DNA of 64,000 bases from the NCBI GenBank assembly GCA_018697195.1, contig CM031857.1:69267812-69331811 (forward strand). Reading direction: 5' to 3'. Every line of letters begins with the position of its first letter. The stretch's first letter is position 1. Shown one piece after another: positions 37,801 to 50,307 of this stretch. The notes under the pieces are model-generated. The model was not told the origin of the DNA and did not search any database. It saw only the letters and a program-made list of their open reading frames with translations. The DNA is from Certhia americana. Taxonomy: Eukaryota > Chordata > Aves > Passeriformes > Certhiidae. A program made the position numbers and the translations under genes.

Positions 37801-40800
37801 CATTACAAATGCCAGAATGCAGGAAAAGGAGCTCCTTCAATTTATACTTTTGGAGATTTTTTGTGTTTTTTTGAGAATAGTCCCAATTGTGTAAAAAATG
37901 GAAAAGGAGAAAATCTTCATGACCTTTAGAACTTTATCATGATGGGGTGGAGATTTGCCTTCTTATTGAGCAGAAAACTGTGGGTCTCTAAAGAGACTCA
38001 TAAGAGTTGCTAGGTCACCAAAAGTTTCAACCATAAGCGTAGGCTGTCTCTGTGCCAGAGCCCATTGGTTCAAGTTTTTCTCTTGCTGAAATTCTTGTCA
38101 AAACACCCCAAGCCAGTAATATTTTTGAGGACTATTTCCACATCCTTTGTGAGAACAGCAAACATCACCAAATCAAGTGACAAAATGTTGCACAATTGAA
38201 TCTTTTTCTCTTTTGTTACTTGCAGATCTCAAGTGAGAAACTGTCTGAAAAGGTTAAGGTACTTTTTATGCTCCACAGGTGTCAAACCCCTTCCTCCCTT
38301 CCCTAGAGGAAATTAAGATTTATGTGTTGGGAGTACCCTATAGGTTTATTTTGTTTGGTTCTTTCTTTGTTTTTTTCTTCCCCTTGTTATGGTCAAGAGA
38401 AAGCATAGTGGGTCTTGGAAAGCAAACATATGATTATTTTGTGGATTTACCCTAAGCATTTATCCCACTTTTCTGTCATTCATAACTCAGAGACAACCAG
38501 TAAGCTTAGCACAACCTCTTGGCCTTCATTAACCACCTTGTAGGTTATCCCTTGTGAAAAGTCATTCCTTCTTGTCTTATTCTGTGTCACTTCATGGGTT
38601 AAGTGCCTTAGAAAATGGGATATTTTAAAGAACTAGATTATACATTCATGGATGCTTGTGTGCTTTTCCCCCACTTCTGCTCCTTTCTTTTCCTTTCAAT
38701 GTAAGATGGGAAAGAACAAAGGGACTTGAAGGAAAGTCAAGCTAATCAGGTTGAATCCCCTTTACCTCAGATATGCTGGAGTTAAATTCTGCAGTTCGGG
38801 CTCTGAAGCTGTTCAATAAATTGAGAAGTGTATGTTGAGGGGAAAAGATGGGGGGAAGCCAAGGAGAACATTCTTTTATGGTGTTTTGCAGCCTCTGGGA
38901 AAGGAAAGCAGAGCTCTCTCAGAAGAGTCAGATTAGTGCTCTCCTTCAGGCACCTCATCTGGAGAAACTGTTCTGTGCTGGCTATAATCACTGTCATCTG
39001 GAAAAGAAGGAAATGCTGTTTTTGTAATGAACTATATGATTAATTTGGAGCTGTCCAGCAGGGTGTGGGCTCATTGACAGTTTTTTCATTCTGATGCAGT
39101 AATAAACCTATTGAGATGATGTGGAAAGGCAATTGTTAGTGCTGTGTGGTTTATGTAAAACATGAATATCATATCAATGATAAGATTGCTTGAACAGTGG
39201 AAACAGAAAAGGACATGAACATTTGTTTCTAAGAGTTTTCAGATCATTGTGTTTTTGTGCTTTAGGCAGGGAAGGATCCATTGACTTAATCATGACATTA
39301 ACATTGTTTTAAAGATAAGAATGTGCTGGGTGGGATTTGATTTTGTTCTTACTGGTACTTAGTTATTATCTTTATGAAGAACCTAGAGCATCCTGATGCC
39401 TTAAGTTTCATGGCATCTCTAATGCTTTACACACAGTTAATTCTACTTTTCATCACCAGCCTAATGAGAGAAGGGAACAGTCCAGATAGATTTTTTACTT
39501 TAATACATTAACAATCATATTGGTTTGCCTTTGCGCACAGAGGAGAATATCTTATTTCACAATTTTCCAAAAGTCATAAATAGTCTAATTCAGGAAAGTT
39601 TTATACTGTAACATTGCTACAGGTTTAATACTTCTCTTTTGAAAATAAATAGGATCGTATGTTTTGTATCTAGGGTCACTGCAACAGATCTGATGTTTCT
39701 GTAATAATAGGAGATAATTATTATTTGAAAATATCCTGATATAGTGACATTTAATTACACAATTTCCCATATAGTGCTGTTCATATAATGTTATCAATAA
39801 GCAACCCAATTAATATTCTACAAGCTAGGTGGTTTTGAAAGGGAAGAATAAAGAGTATAATTCTATAATGAAAAATAAATTTTTTTCATTTTATAGACGA
39901 CTGGAGAGACAATTTCTGCTGGAGCATTGTTGTATAAAATTTCTGGACTTTTACTATGTTTGTCACTCTAAAGCTAACAAAACTTTGAAGTTCTTTGAGT
40001 GATGAAAAGGAATGCATACAGTACATGTACATTGTGTATCATTATTTGATCCTGCATTTTTCTGCAGCCATAAATAAGCACACATTTGAAATAAATCTCG
40101 GACACTTTATAATGAGATTTTATTAACTCAGAGTTTAAGTGGCATAACTTTTATAGACAAATTCAAATTTTTTATAAGATTATTTTTTCCCTCTCACTTC
40201 AGCCCAAAAAGAAATTCTTGAATTTCTTTCCCAAAACGTAAATTTATATGAAAGTTGTATTGAGAGGTAGTAAAATACCTCTCAAAAAAATGGGAAAAAA
40301 AAAGATTGTGGATATGCAGAGGGCTGTGTAGGCACATCCCTGCACCCTCGTAGAGTCTGCTGGAGTTAATACAAACGTGCACAGCTGGAGGATCAGATAC
40401 TCAGACGGTGACAAAGCTAATTTTTAGCACCTTGGTCTGTAATCCACAACCCAGTTGCACACTTGCTCTTGCAAGATTGATTCTGAATGGACTTTTAAGA
40501 CTGTAGAAGTGTTTCTAATTACATGAAGGATTCCTGTAGATGAGGAAAGCAATTTTTGGCCTAAACCCAGTTTTCTTATATGGATCAAAATTTCCATAAG
40601 AGTTCAAATCACAGTCATCATATTTTAATGCTGTTATCTAACATGTGGATTCACTTTGTAGATTGAAATGATAAAGGAAATTTTTTTTTTTTTTAGGAAA
40701 AAAAAAAAAGATAAGTATCACTGAAACTGATAATTTAATAACAGTTGTGTAGATTTTATTAGAGTTCTGCTGGATGTTTAAATATGACTGAACTAACTGG

Positions 40801-41398
40801 CAGGAACATAAATTCAGATTTATAACTTTTAACCAATTATATGCTCACCCAATTTAGCTCTGACATTTCCATCCAAAACAGATTAGACAAAAATACTTTT
40901 ACTATTTTCCTAATATTGACGATATTATCAAGGGCTAACATTTTCTGAAGAAAACAAAAGCAGAAAAAGTTTAAATGTAATTAACAGGAAGATAAATCTT
41001 TTTACCTTTTAGGGAAAGAAAGGGAAAAATTATCTAAATATCATGTTTTAAACTATTTAATCTTTCAAGAGATAAGAATTTAGGCACTGTGTTCCATTTG
41101 ACTTAACTTTCCCTTCACTGGGTCTCCTAATCATTGTCTTGTTGCAATATTACCTCTACATATTCTGAGTAATTTTTGCTGGGCAAAAATTTAAACCAGT
41201 GATGCAAACTTAAGAGGTGACAGTCAGGTGCTTCATCTCATTTATGTTTTTATTTAAGAATAGGTGACTTATTTTATATTTGAACAAATTTGTTTTCATC
41301 AAGACATGTAAGGGGGAAGACAACTTCTGTAAATAATCTCAGTCATCTTTTTACTGACGTTGAAGGATTTGGAGAATCTGAAACTTAAAGAATCTAAA
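31821..41398. other. Noncoding AT-rich unique DNA (9.6 kb)
   Basis: No exon, RNA gene or recognisable mobile element. The longest open frames are about 80 codons. Segments around 32150-32345 and 38985-39160 have fewer homopolymers and more motif-like sequence than their surroundings and may be conserved elements (see findings). A T14-AGG-A13 fold-back sits at about 40681-40709. Confidence 0.5.
32051..32090 (+). repeat. 22-bp tandem duplication
   Basis: The 18-base segment ATGCATAAAAGAATTGCT occurs at 32051-32068 and again at 32073-32090, giving a 22-base unit repeated in tandem. It lies about 230 bases right of the pentamer array. Confidence 0.85.
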
Positions 41399-41425
41399 AT
41401 ATTTTAATTGCTCCCTCATCTACTT
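41399..41425 (+). repeat. 27-bp segment copied into the CR1 at 43.1 kb
   Basis: These 27 bases recur without mismatch at 43117-43143, inside a CR1 element. Most of the segment also recurs there in inverted orientation as the second arm of a palindrome. Since the CR1 consensus lacks this sequence, this unique-DNA copy is the likely donor. Confidence 0.8.
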
Positions 41426-42983
41426 TCTGCTTAATTGGTAATAATGCTTTCAGACTAAATAATTTCTCTTCTATCAACCTAAGTACTTTAAACCAAACCT
41501 TGGTTTACTGCAAGAGTTATTGCAATGCTGCTTGTAAGTGTCAGATGACACCTGAGGACTATTTTGTGTACTGAGAAAGAAGCAGAGAGTTTACAGTCTA
41601 GAAAAGCCCAAAATCATCATTACGATATCTTAAGAGGTTCACCAAGAGGAGTTGAAGTAACAGGGAATTATATTCATTGATGTATTTTGACACTTATTAA
41701 TCACACTAAAACAGTATTAGAAATCTATGGAACTCCGGACATTTTCAGAATGCTTTTTTCAGTATCCTCTAACAAACTAGAGAAGCATTTAAAGTCCATA
41801 GGAAACTACATTTCCCCTAATGGCCATATGTATACAGCTATTCAGCTCTTGGAATATTCCTTGAACCCTCTGACCAATACCTGAGCTGCAGTGGGATTCT
41901 CATATTGTCTATTTAATTCTAGGAATAATGCCAATGGTGCTTTCAAAGCAGGGCTAGTAAAAAATCAGGGAGATGAAGAAGTTAATCCACTCTTCCATGT
42001 CTGAAGATCTATTGCCTAGACCTCCCATCCAGGCACTGGTAAATGATGGTTCACCTCTGTCCTCTCCCCAAGTCAGGATGCTAGTTGGAAGGCAAATTGT
42101 GTATCTCATAGAGCAAATGTTTTGTAGGTTAGTTGTGACATCTCTAAGGTTGAAACCATTCCATTAATAGAAGTTTTTCATGACACCAAGACAACACTTC
42201 TTGGATAAACTATACCTTAACTACTCCAAAATATATGACTTCTGAATGTGTATTCGTTTTTGGGTGTTACATAAAGCCTTAAAATATCTTAAACTCTGTG
42301 TCAATCTTTCTAACTTATCTCTTGCCTTTGCCAGCTCATTATTCCTTTCCCTATCGACCTTTTGCTCTTCATGTCCAAATGCTTGTGATGGGACATCCAA
42401 GCCAGAGTCTAGTCTTGTCTGAGTAGTCCCCAGAGGTACTGGGGCTCTCAGTGGTCTCTGTCACTGGCCACAATCTTGGGCCATTCCACACAGCTCCTGT
42501 GGGATGCTGCCCATCAGAGACTGCAACTGTAATTTGTGCTGGCACTCATACCAAAAACTGTCAGTTGCAAAAAGACTTTTCCAAAACTCATATTATTAGC
42601 AGTTTTATGTATAATTTTCTTTGCATCTATTCTTTCAGCATCTCTTAACTTTAATAAAGCTACCCTAGTAGTAGCTTCAAGAGACATGGGAAAGAAATAA
42701 ATGAGAGAACTAGCTGAGGACTTGCTTGGAGAAGATCAGAGGATATGTGCAATCAGAGGAGGTACCAATAAGTGTAAACTATCATCAATTAACAATTTTT
42801 GTAACTTGCAGCATATCAGAGATCTAGTCTCTCTCCATCCCCACAAAAACCTCACACCTAAATGTCACCAATAGGGCTAAACAGTAAAGCTGTGGAAAAA
42901 TGTTTACACCTAAGGTAAAGAAATAAAATTTTGTACAGCAAACATAAGGTCATTAATTATACACTTAAACATGTCTTGTTCAA
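41426..42983. other. Noncoding unique DNA
   Basis: No gene or known repeat seen. Small open frames of about 65 codons show no domain. Confidence 0.5.
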
Positions 42984-43915
42984 AGAGAATCATGGAATCA
43001 TTTAGGTTGGAAAGTACCTCTAGGCATATCAAATCCAACCATTAACCCAGCACTACCAGGTCCACTGCTAAATCATGTCCCCAAGTGCTAACAACTACAT
43101 GCTTTTAAATGTAATGATATTTTAATTGCTCCCTCATCTACTTATTTAATTAAATAAGTAGATGAGGGAGCAATTTTTTAATTACTTAATTAAAACTTCC
43201 CTGGGCAGAATGTTCCAACTTTGGACAAGCCTTTCTATGAAGAAATTTTTCCTAAAGTTCAATCTCAACCTCTCCTGGCTCAGCCTGACACTTCCTCTTG
43301 TCCTGTTGCTTGTTATCAGAGAGAAGAGACCAATCCCCCACCTGGCTACACCCTCCTTTCAGGCAGTTGCAGAGAGCAATAAAATGACCCCCACCCCTGA
43401 GCCTCCTTTACTCCAAGCTAAACAATCCCAGCTCCCTCAGCTGCTCCTCACAAGACTTGTGCTCCAGCCCCTTCATCAGATTCATTGCCCTTCTCTGGAC
43501 ACATTCCAGCACCTTTCGTGCTGAAATGACTTTCGTGTAGTGAGGGGCCAAAACCTGGACACAGGATTTGGGGTGTGCCCTCACCAGTGCCAAGTACAGG
43601 GGGACAGTCATTGCCCTTGTCCTGCTGGCCACACTGCTGTTGATACTGATCAGGATGTCATTGCCTTTCTTGGCCAACTGGGCACATGTTGCCTCTTGTT
43701 CAGCTGGCTTTTGACCAAATCCTCCAGGTCCTTTTCTGCTGGGCCACTTTCCAGCATCTCTGCTCCCAGAGCACTGCCTGGGACTGTTTTAACCCATGTG
43801 AAGAACCCAGCACTTCACCTTGTTGAAACTCATAGAACTGGCTTCGACTTATGAACCAATCTGTCCAGATCTCTCTGTAGAGCCTTCCTAGAGTCCAGCA
43901 GATCAAGTTCCACTT
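42984..43915 (-). mobile_element. CR1 LINE fragment, minus strand, with foreign palindromic insert
   Basis: Read on the minus strand, the fragment runs from late ORF2 (about 43915) to the 3' tail (about 42984, AGAATCATGGAATCAT on the plus strand). The minus-strand frame 43408-43677 encodes the ORF2 C-terminus and ends [11 protein letters not shown], as in the CR1 at 29.9-30.9 kb. The two share unusual residues ([21 protein letters not shown]), which points to one subfamily. The element is 5'-truncated, as is usual for CR1. Its 3' untranslated region is interrupted between about 43108 and 43192, where roughly 35 consensus bases are replaced by a palindrome-containing sequence (separate entry). 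Confidence 0.93.
43124..43175. repeat. 52-bp perfect palindrome inside CR1
   Basis: The 52 bases equal their own reverse complement with no loop; each arm is 26 bases and the centre is TTAATTAA. The left arm, extended to 43117-43143, is identical over 27 bases to unique DNA at 41399-41425. The block replaces part of the CR1 3' untranslated region. A repair event with a templated insertion and fold-back copying would give this structure. Misassembly is the main alternative. Confidence 0.9.
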
Positions 43916-44075
43916 TATTTTATCAGTCTCAAGACATTAAAAAGTTATTGCTCCTCAACTGGTGTTACAGTCTACTGAACTCTATTACAGTAATTTCCTT
44001 TAAACTGCCATTTTTTGACTAAACAATATCCACAAATACTGTCTGATTCTTGGGTGAGCTTCTTTTGGTTTTTTG
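43916..44075. other. Unique DNA between CR1 and TTTGG array
   Basis: Short noncoding stretch without a recognised feature. Confidence 0.5.
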
Positions 44076-44135
44076 TTTGGTTTGGTTTGGTTTGGTTTGG
44101 TTTGGTTTGGTTTGGTTTGGTTTGGTTTGGTTTGG
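44076..44135 (+). repeat. (TTTGG)12 pentamer microsatellite
   Basis: Twelve perfect TTTGG units in 60 bases. The minus strand reads CCAAA. The purity suggests recent expansion and likely length polymorphism. Confidence 0.95.
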
Positions 44136-47100
44136 TTTTTTCAAGGATACTTTTCTAGGTAACTTACTCCCTGACACAGTTATCCGTTTCTGACATTCAA
44201 GACCCCACTGGCAGTGCCATTCAGTTTCCTACTTCCCAGGGAAGTTCAGGATTTCAAGTTTCCTTCTACCTAGCTCTGCAGTTCCCTGGCCCGCACTTAC
44301 AAGTCTTCTTGATTACCTCTATAATGTATCTGCATCCAGATTTGGGATACCCTTCAGAATGCCAAGTGTCTAGAAATTACAAGTGACAAGTTTTAAGACA
44401 TCTGAGGTTTTTCTGTATGTTTAGCTTTAAAAAGTTTCAAAATGTTTTAAATACATTTGTATGTGCACATATTTGCAGAACCAGGGCATTTCTATAGCAA
44501 ATAGAAAAAAGGTATTATTTCCAGGTATCAGCAGAGAACACTGGAAGCATTTATTTAGTCTGCCTTTAGAAGAGGAATGACTGCAACAACCATACTCACG
44601 AAGTCAAAGGCAGCTGTTCATTATATAAATAATGCATCTATTAAAAACAACAACAACAAAAGTGAGACACAAATTTCAAATTTATTCCTTTAGGTTTGAA
44701 AAAGATTTTCTGGAAAGTTGGGAAATCAGGGAAGTTCTATGAAAAGAAGCAAACTGTGCTGAGATCTCAAGGCTCTTCTGTTATGTATTTACATCTGAAT
44801 CAAATCCCATTGTAATTCTCTTGAGAGCAATAGTTTTCAATGTGCAAATCAGAAAATAATAAATCAACGAATGCACCATACAGAGGCCCTTAAAATAGCA
44901 ATGTGCATCACATGAAAATAATTTTATTGAAGCCAGGACCCAATAAAAGAGCTAAGACTAGAATAGATACTGTACTTACTTTTAATTAGACAGAACTCTA
45001 TGTCTTAAATTACTCACGCTACAGAATTTCTCAGAGTTATGAATCATTTATAGCTTCCTCTGTCTTGGGTGACTGAACACTCACTGTTCATCAAAATATA
45101 TAGCTGCATTCTTCTGTCATTCTCATAACATTTTCTCTCACTAATGCCCCTTTTTTAGATTATCACCTCAGGGCAGATTCAGTTTTATATTAGTGAACTT
45201 AATGATAAACAGCAGATGTACAGAATACTTTAAATAGAATAGCAAATAAATAATACAAAGTTCTTTGCAGATATACATTTGTAAATGATTTTTTTTAACC
45301 TTTTGTTCTCAAGAATGCAGAGCATAAAAATGAGGTAGAATCCTCATAACAGATGTGTTCTTGGCTCCAGCTAACAATTCACAAAGGAGAAATATATTTT
45401 CATTTTAAATGCAGGATATTGGGTTGTTTCTGCTTAAGGCACATTTAAAGTTTAAGTATTTGCAGAATCCTCTTAAGCTGTATTTTGCCTCAGCACTTGT
45501 TGGTGGTTGGGTTTTTTTCAGCACAAGACTGCAATGAAAATTGATGTATTCTGTAAATGCATGGTTAAGGAGAACACCAGTTTAATTCTGGGATTAATTT
45601 GTGTGTCCTGTGTTTCTCAGTCCTACTATGTGTTTGTTGTTTGTTTGTTTTTTGTTTTTTGGGGTTTCTTTTAGCTGGCATGCACAGATAAGACAGACTT
45701 TCATGCTGTTCCAAACAATTACATCTTATTGTATTGAATAGATTTCAGACATGAGTCTTCAGTCTTCTACTGTGATGTAGATCCTAGAAGCTGTTGAAAA
45801 ATGGTTCCAAAGGTGTCACAGGAAACAGCAGAGAATTTCCATGCCGGGAAGATGTTGATATTTCATAAAACTGGTGCAACATGCTATCCAACTTATCACT
45901 TGTGACCATGGGGAAAAAATGGTTGCTCTTTGCATTTCCAATTAACACTAGGACATCACAAATCTAAGTAGGCTAAGGACTCCTTTGGGAGTTTCACCCT
46001 AAATACCATGTTTTAAGATATCTCTGTGCATCCATCAGTTGCAGTCAGTCTGCTACTTGAAAGTGAGTTTCATAAACTTTTTGAACCAAAAGGCAGATGA
46101 TGTTTTAGATCCCTCTGAAGGCATCAGGGCTCTCTTAATTAATGCTGACAAAAGTTATGGGCAGCTTAACAACACCTACTATAGGTTGAACATTTCCTCA
46201 GTCCTCAGGATTTGATTTGTCTTTTGTAATTGTATCAGGTGGAGAATGGAGGCCCTGAATACTCTGCATTACAAAGAAGACAAGGATTCATGTTTCATAT
46301 ACAGAATGGTTTTACTTTCAGCTGTAACAGTTCTTGCATACTGCTTAGCAGTGCTACATGATGTACTTGGGGAACACAAGAACTTCATGAACTTTGTGTA
46401 AGATTTATTTTTTGTAGCCTATTGATTTTTGCAAATTGTATAAGCTTTTTGAAGCTGCAGGGACAGAACACGTCTGTGAATGGTACTGAAGTGATTGATG
46501 TTCTCTAGAATTTTATTTGAATTTAAATTTAAAAATTTAAAAAGGTCAGTAGACTAGCTGTAGGAGTGAACTCCAGCCTTTAACATGTCAACAAGTTCAG
46601 CTTGTAAGTGTGTGCAACATATAAAACAATGTTAATTCAGGCAGGATAAAACAGATACAGAAATGACAAAGAAGAATATCACTACCAGTGCAATAAATAA
46701 GTTATAGGTTGCTTTATATGACTAGCCCCATATTCAGAGTCACACCTTCAAATTAATTTGTATTGGAAGTTATAAAGTAGCTGACTTAATTTTAGTCATA
46801 GCAGAAAGAATAAGAGTAGTCACTGTCCCAAAATATGGAAGACTGCAGCTAAAAAAAAGATAACTTCACTTTTACCATCAAATAATATAAATACTTATAC
46901 CAGCAATTATAAATCAGGTATTTAACACTTGAAAAATTATTTTCTGAAGACTTTGTGTCAGGAAATATGGAATTTAAAAATCCTTTATTTTCCTTTACAG
47001 ATGTTTTCACTCACCATTAATTAAATAAATACCCATGATATATAAAATAAAGAACTCATATTGTCTAACATATTGTCTAACAAAAAAAAGTCAAATTAAA

Positions 47101-48045
47101 AAATATTGAAAAAAACCAACAACATAATAAAGAATATCACTTTTATTTATTTTTCCTTTTCAAATTGATTATGTTGATGTTTTACTCTCCTGAAAGTATA
47201 AGAGCTAGGATATACATGCATTCAAAATTTCATCCACCAACTCCCTCTTGCATTTTCGCAGCTGCCTCTGAATTCTGTCCTACTTTGTATTACACTAATA
47301 GAGTTTTTGGGACACAGGAGTAAAAGAAAACATTTTCTAATACTAAACAAATATAAATGAATAGATATATCTGCATCCCTCCAAAACAGCTGTGTTTCTT
47401 GTGTCCACATAGTTAGAAGTTTTGCTCTAATTTTCAGACAATAATTAGTAATTGCCAGTTTATACTCCTTCCTTTTCCACTATTATTCCTTTATCACTGG
47501 TATGTCCAAGGAGAATAACAATGCCATCTCTAATCTAAAGTCTCCTCTTTTCTACCTGTTATTTCTATCTATTACTTGAAGAAACCCATTGTGCAGTGTA
47601 AAAAACAACTCATTTGCAAAGCAAACATTTTATTTTAGCAGTATCTCAATTTTTATTGCAATCATTGTTACCTGGGTTGGGATATAAATTTCATCATCAT
47701 TTTAACCAAATTATATTTATATAGTGGCAACTCAGGGCCATGAACTAGAGATTTAAGATGAAGAGAATACAGTTTGGGTTTAGGTTCTATTGAAAATTTT
47801 GAGAGTGGATGCAGCCCATAATTTTGGTAAGTGTAACAGAGCATAATAGAAATCTAAATTGAGTTGTGATGACTGACAGCCATACTGGGAAAGATACTGC
47901 TTGTACATGAGTCTTCCTGTGGAGCATCTCCTGTTTCTTTTGACTCTTTTTTCTGGAACAGCTGGGTGTTCCTGTATAATCATGGTTTCTTGCTTCTGAA
48001 GTGATCTTAGAATGATCTGACAGGTTTCAGCTAATTACATGTGGA
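44136..48045. other. Noncoding AT-rich unique DNA
   Basis: No gene, RNA gene or known mobile element seen. Open frames are at most 67 codons. A small duplication of TTGTCTAACA lies at about 47060-47083. Confidence 0.5.
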
Positions 48046-48055
48046 CACTCTCTCG

Positions 48056-48122
<67 letters not shown>
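48046..48122 (+). repeat. Compound (CT)n(TA)n microsatellite
   Basis: A CT-dinucleotide run with two CG interruptions (48046-48096) passes directly into about 13 TA units (48097-48122). Compound arrays of this kind are unstable and are poor places to anchor an assembly. Confidence 0.95.
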
Positions 48123-48129
<7 letters not shown>

Positions 48130-49728
48130 TTTTTTCTAACAGTAGTCTTAAATTCCTGTTATATTACAGCATTGCTTAAAGGAGTAAAGTTATCTTGGAT
48201 GGTGTCAGAACTGCTCTGAAGTGAAAATGCTGAAAAAGAAGAGAGTTTACAGATTCACAGAACAGATTTGATGAATCTGTATGAATGAGCAAATCTTGTG
48301 GTGGACAGAAATGATGCATATAGAGTTTCCAGACTCTTGTGATTTCATTTCTGGTTAGTTACAATGGCCTGTGGAGTAGTTCATGCTTGTCTTACTTTAC
48401 TTGCCTCAAAGTAATTACCAGATTGGTTTAATTTAAAAAATCTATGTTCCTTGTCATTGGGAACTGTACCAAACACTTGAGAACTGGCAGGAAGGACTAC
48501 TTCCTCTAGAAAAATCAGAAATCAGCTTAGACTCTGAAGTATAGTATCTATTCATACACTCTCTAAAGAATGAATATTATTGAATACTCTTGATTCACAA
48601 ACATCTCTGATCAATTTTTTTTCAAGTTTTTCTAAGTTCTGGATATCTCGATATCTTGTTTGAAGATATATTTCTACACCTTGTGAGAGAGTAACTACTG
48701 TTACACTATATTTTTGCCATTAGTATGTTTAATAATTAGGAATAACATCAACCCAAATATCTTCTCTTATTTTTTTCCTTGTCCTTTAGTACTTACCATG
48801 TAAGTGTTCATAAAGTAGGTGTTTATATTATTCATTCATGTTTGTTGGGAAATATCTCAGTCATTTTTACAGTTCGTTCTTATGAAATTTTTTTTCCAAA
48901 ACATGATCATGGCCAGACAGTTTCTGTGTTTGTAACCTTGCACATATTGAGACAGTGAAGACCATCACACAGTACTGGTTGTGAAGAGCAAGCCTTTAAA
49001 TCACATGGGCAATATTCTATGATCTTAATGCCCTTGTTTTGTTCCTCAGACCTCATAATCCTGTGTTGACATCTCAAATACTCTTACACATTGAGAAGCC
49101 ATTTTCAGTAAAATTTTCTGTAAAATTTCAGTAAAATTTCATAAAATTGAACAGAACCTTTTTATTTTTTTTTCAATTTTCTGAGACAGTAAAGCTCATT
49201 TACAAGCCCAAAGCGCTTGTTTTATTTTACATCTGATGATAGGGTTTGTTTGTTTGACATTCACTAGCCAAAAAGAGCTTTCCAGTTCTTTTTGTATTAA
49301 AATGTCTAGACTGTTGTTTAGTACTTTGTACTTTTGATTTTGCAGTTCTACAGGCAAGACTAGATAATGGAAGACTATTGCAAGTAACAGGGACAGGACT
49401 TACCTTTCTCTGAGACAGTTTTAGAGGTAGGTTCTTTAAAGATATGAGGCATCGTTCCTGTGTTAGACATCTAGGCCTCATAAAATGCCTGCTTCTTTCC
49501 AGTTCTTATAAGAGTTGTTTAGGATAACTGGTTCAGGTGAAATCTGTGTCAGATTCATGACAGTACCAATATTTATTAAATGTCTATTCTCCCTAGATTA
49601 TGTGTTTTTTAGTTTTAAAATAGAATTTCAAAACAACTTCAAAAATTTTCCTTGATTTTCTTGATCATGGCCTTCATGTACAGATTAACATGAATTTCTC
49701 TATTGTTCTGCCACTATTTCTATATTGG
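48123..49728. other. Noncoding AT-rich unique DNA
   Basis: No gene seen. Near 49104-49148 there are four imperfect short units of the type CAGTAAAATTT in tandem. Nothing else stands out. Confidence 0.5.
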
Positions 49729-50307
49729 TGTCCTGGCTTTGGCTGGGATAGGGTTAGTTTTCTTTCTAATAGCTGATAAAATGCTGTAGTTTTTTGCTGT
49801 ATTATGAGAATAATGTCGGTAACGTACTGATTTTTCAGTTACTGATAAGCAGTGTTTGCACTAGGTCAAGGACTTTTCAGTTTCTCATGCTTTAACAATG
49901 AAGAAGTGCACAGAAAGCTGTGAGGGTGTGTAGTTGAGCTGAACTAGCCAAAGGGATAGTCCATACCACAGAACATCTCATTTAGTATATGAACTGGGGA
50001 AAAGTGGGCTGGAAGGGGAGAATCACTGCTTTGGAATGGGCTGGGCATTGGTCAGGGGATCATGAGAAATTTAATTGTGCAGCACTTATTCTTGTGTTCT
50101 CTTATTCTTTCCGTTACTTTAGGAGGATGATGACGATGATAATGATGATTACATTTTACTTTATTTCAAAATCTAAACTGCTATGATCCCAAAGCACAAG
50201 TTTTTCCATTTTAATTTCTGATTGTCTGTCCCTTTCTAGTGTGGGGTGAGTGTGAGCAAGGGACTGCATGATACTTATTTGCCATCTGGAGTTAAACTAT
50301 GAAAACA
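49729..50307 (+). mobile_element. Solo LTR, avian ERVL-type
   Basis: The segment starts TGTCCTGGCTTTGGCTGGGAT and ends about GGAGTTAAACTATGAAAACA. It contains the internal landmarks AGGACTTTTCAGTTTCTCATGC, GCCAAAGGGATAGTCCATACC and AGTATATGAACTGGGG in the order I recall for the LTRs of bird ERVL elements. A TATA-like box (AGTATATGAA, about 49984-49993) lies where that family has its promoter, followed by an AT/GAT-rich stretch (50125-50155). No ERVL internal sequence lies on either side, so it is most likely a solo LTR left by recombination. The exact right end and a target duplication could not be fixed. It is well diverged and therefore old. Confidence 0.8.

Noticed and set aside
43162..43854. 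Plus-strand open frames of 104-120 codons near 43.5 kb
   Set aside because: They are antisense to a minus-strand CR1 ORF2 and 3' untranslated region; the real coding sense is the minus strand.
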